From NCBI GenBank assembly GCA_039090855.1, contig CM077034.1:226985331-227049330 (forward strand): a stretch of 64,000 nucleotides of DNA, given 5' to 3'. Positions 52,706 to 62,200 of the stretch are shown in pieces (position 1 is the first letter of the stretch; the number at the start of each line of letters is the position of its first letter). The translations under genes were made by a program, and so were the position numbers. Source of the stretch: Macrothele yani (lineage: Eukaryota > Arthropoda > Arachnida > Araneae > Macrothelidae). The notes beneath the pieces were generated by a model, which was given only the letters and a program-made list of their open reading frames with translations, was not told where the DNA came from and ran no database searches.

Positions 52706-54246
52706 CACTGCTGGACAATTGCTAAGGACGGATCATCAACGGCTATATAGCGCATAAAAAAGTAAGTGTGGTTGGATGCCAAATGAAATAAAATAATGTC
52801 AGAATGCCAGGACATTACAAGAAAGACAATTTATTGTGCTCTGAAATCCAGAAGGCTTTGGAACGTGTTCAAGGGACAAACAGGCCATTTTGTGCAGAAT
52901 ACGTAAACGTGAAAAAAATGCAATTACCGTCCGCAGGCGTTCCGGCGTAAGATGTCAATACGGGATATGGCCACCATGGAGGGCGATGCAAGATTCCACA
53001 CGTCGTGTCATGCTTTGCACAACATTATCAAGCAGCTGTTGGGGTAATTTATCCCATTCCTCTGTCAGTGCGCGGATGAGGGTGTCCTTGTTTATTGGAG
53101 GGCATTGGCGACCAGCAAGACTCCTCCCCAAAGCATCCCACAAATTTTCAATGGGATTCAGGTCTGGAGAACGTGCTGGCCATACGAGGCGTTGAATATC
53201 CTCGCTCTCAAGACACTCCTGGACAGCGACTGTTCGATGACATGTTGCGTTGTCGTCCATGAAAATGAATCTATCACCGACAGCACCACGGAACATGCGA
53301 ACATGAGGTAGCAGAACATCATTTATGTATCGTTGGCCAGTCATAGTCCCAGTTGGAAGCACATAGAGGGACGTACGGCCATTGATCATGATGCCAGCCC
53401 ATACCATGACACTACATGTCGGATATCGGTCCCTTTCCTGTATGTTTGCTGGACAATATGCAGTACCACTAACACGCCAGATCAGTTGTCTTCGACAATC
53501 AGACGATAGACTGTATCTACTCTCATCTGAGAAGAGGACAGCAGACCAGTCGTTATCAGTCCAATTGCGATGTTGATGGCACCATTGCAAACGGGCGGTA
53601 CGGTGACGTCTGGACGATGGGATGCACACAACAGGACGGCGGGCGTATAGTCCTCCTTAATGCAAACGCCTGGCGACAGTTTTTCGGGAGATCCGCTTGC
53701 CAGTAGCAGCCATAAACTGATTTGCTACCTCACTAGCTGTGCTGCGCCGGTGTCTTTTTGTTGATAGCACTATGTACCGATCTTCTGCAGGTGTCGTACT
53801 GCGAACACGACCTCCCCCGTGACGTTTGCTACACTCTCCATTTGTTTGAAATGATTTCCAAAGCCTTGAAACAACACTGTGGCTGACGTCGAACTCCCTG
53901 GCAACATCTGTTATTTTTCGCCCTTCTTCAATCTTGCCAATAATACGGCCACGCGTAAAATCATCTAGGTGATGTCGGGAAGACATACTGAAAATTGCAA
54001 GTTCGTCAATTGATTCTTTCCCTTTCAACTTTGCGTTTGAACAACAACGGTCAATACGCGTCAAATCCTTTATATCTCTTATCAGCGCTATGACGTCACG
54101 AACAAGTTCGGCAATCCAAAATTTGCATACGCACAACACGTCTTACTGTATCCCGCACTTATGCTAATTTCCACATTTTCCTGCCTTCCATTTTATGGTT
54201 GCTATCGTTGCTATTGTCATCCGTCCTTAGCAATTGTCCGGCAGTG
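52706..54246 (-). mobile_element. Tc1-like element T3c, complete with TIRs
   Basis: A 1,541-bp copy, the same length as T3b, with termini containing GGACAATTGCTAAGGACGG and TA at 52704-52705 and 54247-54248. Its transposase differs from an intact frame by one stop codon. Confidence 0.94.
52955..53986 (-). pseudogene. Tc1-like DD34E transposase with a single stop (T3c)
   Basis: 343 codons from MSSRHHLDDFTRGRIIGK (53986) to GGHIPY, in one frame. The only break is a TAA at 53657-53659, in place of the Glu codon after RRLH near residue 110, between the DNA-binding and catalytic domains. The residues VLFSDESRYSL, FMDDNATCH and SPDLNPIENLWD are all present, as is RLWKSF in the DNA-binding part (RFSKSF in T3b). 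It needs only one base difference from a sense codon, so it became inactive recently. Confidence 0.92.
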
Positions 54247-54248
54247 TA

Positions 54249-54425
54249 CTATACTTGTTAAGTAAATACCATTCCATAATTTTCATATTTCGGAATCAAA
54301 TGCACATGATGCCTAGTAGAAAAGTAAAGTTCCGCGAGGCTACAAGAGCTTGAACTAGCATGTCATGTCATAAGTACTATCATGTTTTTATGGACAAGCT
54401 TCCTGTCTGAATATTTAGTAATTGT
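54249..54425. other. Spacer, no gene seen
   Basis: A short non-coding stretch between T3c and the left SINE piece. Confidence 0.5.
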
Positions 54426-54557
54426 CCAAGATGGGTCGGGGTTCTAATCCAGTGAGGCATGAATATTGTGTTTGTCTTTCAGCGCTGGCTGTCACCCTTT
54501 CGTATAACCAGTGGCCCTAAATTAGGGACAGATGACTGCTGAGTTGCTTATAGTGGT
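54426..54557 (+). mobile_element. Diverged SINE piece, left of satellite
   Basis: A variant SINE lacking its 5' head: GGGTCGGGGTTCTAATCC (decayed box B), ATTGTGTTTGTCTTTCAGCG, CCCTAAATTAGGGACAG, then it stops at TTGCTTATAGTGGTC where the satellite begins. It is related to the piece at 57428-57599. Confidence 0.75.
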
Positions 54558-56170
54558 CCATTGCCTTTATGCGTCATAACATGCGTAAAATTGGTTCGAT
54601 TTGGATGAAATTTTAGTATGTGGTAGGGGACCACCTGAGGACGAACCCTATTGAAAATGAACGAAATGGGATCAAAGGTCAGGACATAGGAGCGGGATCC
54701 ACTCCATTGCCCTTATGCGTCATAACATGCGTAAAATTGGTTCGATTTGGATGAAATTTTAGTATGTGGTAGGGGACCACCTGAGGACGAACCCTATTGA
54801 AAATGTACGAAATGGGGTCAAAGGTCAGGACATAGGAGCGGGATCCACTCCATTGCCCTTATGCGTCATAACATGCGTAAAATTGGTTCGATTTGGATGA
54901 AATTTTAGTATGTGGTAGGGGACCACCTGAGGACGAACCCTATTGAAAATGTACGAAATGGGGTCAAAGGTCCGGACATAGGAGCGGGATCCACTCCATT
55001 GCCCTTATGCGTCATAACATGCGTAAAATTGGTTCGATTTGGATGAAATTTTAGTATGTGGTAGGGGACCACCCGTGGAAGAACCCTATTGAAAATGGAC
55101 GAAATGAGGTCAAAGGTCAGGACATAGGAGCGGGATCCACTCCATTGACCTTATGCGTCATAACATGCGTAAAATTGGTTCGATTTGGATGAAATTTTAG
55201 TATGTGGTAGGGGACCACCTGAGGACGAACCCTATTGAAAATGGACGAAATGGGGTCAAAGGTCAGGACATAGGAGCGGGATCCACTCCATTGACCTTAT
55301 GCGTCATAACATGCGTAAAATTGGTTCGATTTGGATGAAATTTTAGTATGTGGTAGGGGACCACCTGAGGACGAACCCTATTGAAAACGGACGAAATGAG
55401 GTCAATGGTCAGGACATAGGAGCGGGATCTACTCCATTGCCCTTATGCGTCATAACATGCGTAAAATTGGTTCGATTTGGATGAAATTTTAGTATGTGGT
55501 AGGGGACCACCCGTGGAAGAACCCTATTGAAAATGGACGAAATGGGGTCAAAGGTCAGGACATAGGAGCGGGATCCACTCCATTGCCCTTATGCGTCATA
55601 ACATGCGTAAAATTGGTTCGATTTGGATGAAATTTTAGTATGTGGTAGGGGACTACACGTGGAAGAACCCTATTGAAAATGGACAAAATGAGGTCAAAGG
55701 TCAGGACATAGTAGCGGGATCCACTCCATTGCCCTTATGCGTCATAACATGCGTAAAATTGGTTCGATTTGGATGAAATTTTAGTATGTGGTAGGGGACC
55801 ACCCGTGGAAGAACCCTATTGAAAATGGACGAAATGAGGTCAAAGGTCAGGACATAGGAGCGGGATCCACTCCATTGCCCTTATGCGTCATAACATGCGT
55901 AAAATTGGTTCGATTTGGATGAAATTTTAGTATGTGGTAGGGGACCACTCGTGGAAGAACCCTATTGAAAATGGACGAAATGAGGTCAAAGGTCAGGACA
56001 TAGGAGCGGGATCCACTCCATTGCCCTTATGCGTCATAACATGCGTAAAATTGGTTCGATTTGGATGAAACTTTAGTATGTGGTAGGGGACCACTTGAGG
56101 ACAAACCCTATTGAAAATGGACGAAACGGGGTCAAAAGTCAGGACATAGGATCGGGATCCATTACATCGC
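54558..56170 (+). repeat. 146-bp satellite with DR1-like motif
   Basis: About eleven tandem units of 146 bp; ATGCGTCATAACATGCGTAA marks each one (54571, 54717, 54863 and so on). Most units contain GGGGTCAAAGGTCAGG or GAGGTCAAAGGTCAGG, a direct repeat of AGGTCA-like half-sites with one base between. Variants CACCTGAGGACGAACC and CACCCGTGGAAGAACC mark two unit types that are interspersed. Confidence 0.92.
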
Positions 56171-57425
56171 CCTTATGCGTTATAACTTATGTGAAAATGC
56201 TTCAATTGAGACAAAACTTTATCGTGTTGTTCCCGAGGTATACTGAACCAATTCTGTTTAATATAATCGAAATGAGGTCAGAGGTCAGGGCACAGGTGCC
56301 AGATTTATTCCACAGCCATTATGCTCATAACCTGACTAAAAATATTTCTATTGCGACAAAACTTTAGCATGTTGTTACGAGGAATTCAGAACCAATTCTG
56401 TTTAATATAGTCGAAATGGGGTCAAAGGTCAGGGCTCATGCTCCAGATTAATTCCACAGCCATTAAGCACATAACTTGCCTTAAATGTTTGTATTGTGAC
56501 AAAACTTTAGTTATGTTGTTCCGGAGGTATACTGAAACAATTCTGTTTAACATAATCGAAATGGGGTCAAAGATCAGGGCTAATGCACCAGATTTATTCC
56601 ACAGCCATTATCCTCATAACTTGACTAAAAATGCTTCTATTGCGACAGAACTTTAGTATGTTGTTCCGGAGGTATACTGAAACAATTCTGTTTAACATAA
56701 TCGAAATGGGGTCAAAGGTCAGGGCTCATGCACCAGATTTATTCCACAGCCATTATTTTCATAACTTGACTAAAAATGCTTCTATTGCGACAGAACTTTA
56801 GTATGTTGTTCCGGAGGTATACTGAAACAATTCTGTTTAATATAATCGAAATGGGGTCAAAGGTCAGGGCTCATGCACCAGATTTATTCCACAGACATTA
56901 TCCTCATAACTTGACTAAAAATGCTTCTATTGCGACAGAACTTTAGTATGTTGTTCCGGAGGTATACTGAAACAATTCTGTTTAATATAATCGAAATGGG
57001 GTCAAAGGTCAGGGCTCATGCACCAGATTTATTCCACAGACATTATCCTCATAACTTGACTAAAAATGCTTCTATTGCGACAGAACTTTAGTATGTTGTT
57101 CCGGAGGTATACTGAAACAATTCTGTTTAATATAATCGAAATGGGGTCAAAGGTCAGGGCTCATGCACCAGATTTATTCCACAGACATTATCCTCATAAC
57201 TTGACTAAAAATGCTTCTATTGCGACAGAACTTTAGTATGTTGTTCCGGAGGTATACTGAAACAATTCTGTTTAATATAATCGAAATGGGGTCAAAGGTC
57301 AGGGCTCATGCACCAGATTTATTCCACAGCCATTATCCTCATAACTTGCCTAAAAATGTTCGTATTGCGACAAAACTTTATCATGTTGTACCGAGGTATT
57401 CTGAACCAATTATGTTTAGTATTTG
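56171..57425 (+). repeat. 145-bp satellite, subfamily of the 146-bp satellite
   Basis: About nine tandem units of 145 bp. They share CATAAC, AAACTTTA, TATGTTGT-like and AATGGGGTCAAAGGTCAGG phrases with the 146-bp units in the same order, so the two arrays are diverged subfamilies of one satellite. The transition lies near 56160-56200. Central units from about 56600 to 57300 are nearly identical. Confidence 0.9.
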
Positions 57426-57427
57426 GT

Positions 57428-57599
57428 CAGTATTTGTCCGAGATGGGTCAGGGTTCGAATCCAGTGAGTCATAAATATTGTGTTTGTCTTACAGCGCTGG
57501 CTGTCACCCTTTCCTGTAACCAGTGTCCCTAAATTAGGGACAGACGACTGCTGAGTTGCTTATGGTGGTCGTCAAAATTCCAATCAAAAAGAAAAAAAA
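57428..57599 (+). mobile_element. Diverged SINE piece, right of satellite
   Basis: The same variant SINE as at 54426, more complete at its 3' end: GGTTCGAATCCAGTGAG, CTGTCACCCTTTCCTGTAACC, GTCGTCAAAATTCCAATC and an A-rich tail. After the tail, TCCATTACATCGCCCTTATG (57601-57620) repeats a phrase of the satellite at 56157-56176. Confidence 0.78.
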
Positions 57600-57620
57600 A
57601 TCCATTACATCGCCCTTATG

Positions 57621-58121
57621 TGAAATTTAAAATTTCCACAATTTTCTTCGTGCTTTGTCTTTCGGAAAACTGTTAAATCAGAAATCATAAAGTAAAAAAT
57701 ATAATTCATGGTATAAATACATCAAAAACTAAAACTATCCGGAGTCTCACACCTGTTGGTCACCTTAAAGAAAATGAGTTTTTCTTTAAATTTTGAAATG
57801 ACGTCACCGAAGTGCTATAGTGAAATTATTATAAAGCATCCAAATAATCTATTTAGGTATTTAATTCGTTTCTTACCCATAAAAAGTTACAGAACTTCCT
57901 TTACTAAATCGCTCAGAGCAACAATAAGCACCACAGCATGTGTCACGGTGTGTGACCCATCTTTTTGACACATGTCACGTGATTTCGTGGCTTTTGATGA
58001 TGGAGCCAGATATTTTGATGCCATGAGCAGTTTTTCAGTATATATGGTCGAAGGCCCGACCCGGACCCGTAACTGACCCGGACAAATCTGCTTTGAACTA
58101 AAAATTCGAAACTCAATTTTA
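57621..58121. other. Non-coding stretch with a GC-rich element end
   Basis: No gene is seen. The part 57967-58080 resembles 49385-49510 and ends in GGCCCGACCCGGACCCG, similar to the GC-rich motif of the minisatellite at 18808. Confidence 0.45.
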
Positions 58122-58160
58122 TACACTGAAGTGTGAGAAAAACTGGTACACCAGTCTAAT

Positions 58161-59286
58161 ATACTTGGTAGGTACCTCACGGGAGCGCAGGACTGCAGAA
58201 ATACGACGGGGCATGGACTCCACTAGCTTCTGGAAATATGCTGTATGCGATGCACACCCTACTTCCTGCAGAACGTTCCACAAATCGGGTGTATTCCGAG
58301 GTCTCTGATTCCTGTGTTCGATAGCGCGTTGCATGGCATCCCAAATGCGCTCTATCACGTTCAGATCTGGGGACTTGGGTGGGAATTGGCAACACCCCAA
58401 ACTCAGATGAATGCTCCTCTAACCATAATGTGGCGTCCCGACACTTGTGTGGAGGTGTATTGTTCTGTTAGATCAGGCCCAACCCGTCAGCATGAATGCA
58501 GGACATGAACGGGTGTACCTCGTGAGAAAGGATGCGCACATAGTGTTGGCCGGTCACAGACGTCTGTACACGTACAAGGGGTACCAGTTAAGTCCAGCTA
58601 AATACACCCCATACCATTACAGAAACCCCACCACCCGGTACAGTTCCCTGTTGACAGGCGGGATTCATGGCTTCATGGGGTTTGCGCCACACACGAATCC
58701 TTCCATCTGCCTGGTACAGTTGGAAACGCGACTCGTCAGACCACACTGTAAAACAATTACTGTAGATTATACGGTTTTGTGTTGGCACCTTGGAAAACGG
58801 TTTAAAACCGTAAAACCTACAATTTTTTTTTTTACAGTGCAGGCTACTTGTTTCCAGTCATCAAGTGTCCAGTGGCGGTGTTGCCGTGCCCAAGCGAGGC
58901 GCATTGCTCTATGTTGTGTCCCCATCAAGGGGACTCGAGTTGGGCGTCGGCTCCCAAAGCCCATATCTTGCAGGGTACGTTTCACAGTCCGGACGCTGAT
59001 GCTTGTTGAAGCTCCAGCATTGAATTCCGATGCTACCTGCGAGAGTGTCACGTGAAACGATTCTTGACAGCCGACGATGGTCACGTTTACCCAATGTCTT
59101 TTTAAGGCCACACTGGTATCGTAGGTTGGAGGTTTTGCCGGAATTCTTGTAGTCACGGTACACCCTTGCAATGGTCGTCCGTGAGAATCCGAACTTCGTT
59201 TCTACCTCCGAAATACTATGGCCCATCTCACGAGCGCCAACTATGACACCGCGTTGAAAATCGCTTAAATCGTTATTACTTGTCAT
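58161..59286 (-). pseudogene. Tc1-like transposase, multiply broken (T8)
   Basis: The start MTSNNDLSDFQRGVIVGAR is at 59286. The N-terminal part (MGHSISEVETKFGFSRTTIARVYRDY) is a helix-turn-helix. The frame shifts near 59095-59120. A second frame carries DHRRLS-equivalent sequence to WTLDDWKQVA, where the MITE interrupts just before the first catalytic Asp. After it the frame continues with SDESRFQLYQADGRIRVWR and VSVMVWGVFSW. Near 58470 the second catalytic region reads stop-Q-N-N-TPPHK where QQDNTPPHK is expected, so the Asp is Asn. The Glu region SPDLNVIERIWDAM remains. The reading frame continues past the usual TKY end. Confidence 0.85.
58744..58839. mobile_element. 96-bp MITE inside T8
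   Basis: Perfect 10-bp inverted termini CACTGTAAAA, flanked by the dinucleotide CA on both sides (58742-58743 and 58840-58841). Removing the insert and one CA restores the transposase frame through Trp-Ser-Asp-Glu, which proves the boundaries. A CACTG start with a 2-bp duplication resembles CACTA/EnSpm-type non-autonomous elements; that family assignment is an inference. Confidence 0.85.
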
Positions 59287-62200
59287 TCTCATGCCGAAAA
59301 CAGCTCTGACAGCTGGCAAGGATGTCTATCGATTTATATACGCACTGGCGGACGCAACCGAGTACGCGCATAGGTGACGTTGCTATGTATTTTGCACCTC
59401 CGAAATACTATGGCCCATCTCACGAGCGCCAACTATGACACCGCGTTGAAAATCGCCTAAATCGTTATTACTTGTCATTCTCATGCCGAAAAGAGCTCTG
59501 ACAGCTGGCAAGGATGTCTATCGATTTATATACGCACTGGCGGACGCAACCGAGTATGCGCATAGGTGACGTTGCTATGTATTTTGCACCTCCGAAATAC
59601 TATGGCCCATCTCACGAGCGCCAACTATGGCACCGCGTTAAAAATAGCTTAAATCGTTATTGCTTGTCATTCTCATGCCGAAAACAGCTCTGACAGCTGG
59701 CAAGGATGTCTATCGCTTTATATACGCACTGGCGGACGCAACCGAGTACGCGCATAGGTGACGTTGCTATGTATTTTGCACCTCCGAAATACTATGGCCC
59801 ATCTCACGAGCGCCAACTATGACACCGCGTTGAAAATCGCCTAAATCGTTATTACTTGTCATTCTCATGCCGAAAAGAGCTCTGACAGCTGGCAAGGATG
59901 TCTATCGCTTTATATACGCACTGGCGGACGCAACCGAGTACGCGCATAGGTGACGTTGCTATGTATTTTGCACCTCCGAAATACTATGGCCCATCTCACG
60001 AGCGCCAACTATGACACCGCGTTGAAAATCGCCTAAATCGTTATTACTTGTCATTCTCATGCCGAAAAGAGCTCTGACAGCTGGCAAGGATGTCTATCGA
60101 TTTATATACGCACTGGCGGACGCAACCGAGTATGCGCATAGGTGACGTTGCTATGTATTTTGCACCTCCGAAATACTATGGCCCATCTCACGAGCGCCAA
60201 CTATGGCACCGCGTTAAAAATAGCTTAAATCGTTATTGCTTGTCATTCTCATGCCGAAAACAGCTCTGACAGCTGGCAAGGATGTCTATCGCTTTATATA
60301 CGCACTGGCGGACGCAACCGAGTACGCGCATAGGTGACGTTGCTATGTATTTTGCACCTCCGAAATACTATGGCCCATCTCACGAGCGCCAACTATGACA
60401 CCGCGTTGAAAATCGCCTAAATCGTTATTACTTGTCATTCTCATGCCGAAAAGAGCTCTGACAGCTGGCAAGGATGTCTATCGCTTTATATACGCACTGG
60501 CGGACGCAACCGAGTACGCGCATAGGTGACGTTGCTATGTATTTTGCACCTCCGAAATACTATGGCCCATCTCACGAGCGCCAACTATGACACCGCGTTG
60601 AAAATCGCCTAAATCGTTATTACTTGTCATTCTCATGCCGAAAACAGCTCTGACAGCTGGCAAGGATGTCTATCGATTTATATACGCACTGGCGGACGCA
60701 ACCGAGTATGCGCATAGGTGACGTTGCTATGTATTTTGCACCTCCGAAATACTATGGCCCATCTCACGAGCGCCAACTATGGCACCGCGTTAAAAATAGC
60801 TTAAATCGTTATTGCTTGTCATTCTCATGCCGAAAACAGCTCTGACAGCTGGCAAGGATGTCTATCGCTTTATATACGCACTGGCGGACGCAACCGAGTA
60901 CGCGCATAGGTGACGTTGCTATGTATTTTGCACCTCCGAAATACTATGGCCCATCTCACGAGCGCCAACTATGACACCGCGTTGAAAATCGCCTAAATCG
61001 TTATTACTTGTCATTCTCATGCCGAAAAGAGCTCTGACAGCTGGCAAGGATGTCTATCGCTTTATATACGCACTGGCGGACGCAACCGAGTACGCGCATA
61101 GGTGACGTTGCTATGTATTTTGCACCTCCGAAATACTATGGCCCATCTCACGAGCGCCAACTATGACACCGCGTTGAAAATCGCTTAAATCGTTATTACT
61201 TGTCATTCTCATGCCGAAAACAGCTCTGACAGCTGGCAAGGATGTCTATCGATTTATATACGCACTGGCGGACGCAACCGAGTACGCGCATAGGTGACGT
61301 TGCTATGTATTTTGCACCTCCGAAATACTATGGCCCATCTCACGAGCGCCAACTATGACACCGCGTTGAAAATCGCCTAAATCGTTATTACTTGTCATTC
61401 TCATGCCGAAAAGAGCTCTGACAGCTGGCAAGGATGTCTATCGATTTATATACGCACTGGCGGACGCAACCGAGTATGCGCATAGGTGACGTTGCTATGT
61501 ATTTTGCACCTCCGAAATACTATGGCCCATCTCACGAGCGCCAACTATGGCACCGCGTTAAAAATAGCTTAAATCGTTATTGCTTGTCATTCTCATGCCG
61601 AAAACAGCTCTGACAGCTGGCAAGGATGTCTATCGCTTTATATACGCACTGGCGGACGCAACCGAGTACGCGCATAGGTGACGTTGCTATGTATTTTGCA
61701 CCTCCGAAATACTATGGCCCATCTCACGAGCGCCAACTATGACACCGCGTTGAAAATCGCCTAAATCGTTATTACTTGTCATTCTCATGCCGAAAAGAGC
61801 TCTGACAGCTGGCAAGGATGTCTATCGCTTTATATACGCACTGGCGGACGCAACCGAGTACGCGCATAGGTGACGTTGCTATGTATTTTGCACCTCCGAA
61901 ATACTATGGCCCATCTCACGAGCGCCAACTATGACACCGCGTTGAAAATCGCCTAAATCGTTATTACTTGTCATTCTCATGCCGAAAAGAGCTCTGACAG
62001 CTGGCAAGGATGTCTATCGCTTTATATACGCACTGGCGGACGCAACCGAGTACGCGCATAGGTGACGTTGCTATGTATTTTGCACCTCCGAAATACTATG
62101 GCCCATCTCACGAGCGCCAACTATGACACCGCGTTGAAAATCGCCTAAATCGTTATTACTTGTCATTCTCATGCCGAAAACAGCTCTGACAGCTGGCAAG

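Larger units (their letters stand above)
58124..59394 (-). mobile_element. Tc1-like element T8, right end continuous with a satellite
   Basis: The left terminus CACTGAAGTGTGAGAAAAAC follows TA at 58122-58123. No matching right terminus is seen; instead the 5' leader and N-terminal coding part run without a break into the 192-bp satellite that fills the rest of the window. A 96-bp MITE is inserted in its gene. Confidence 0.85.
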
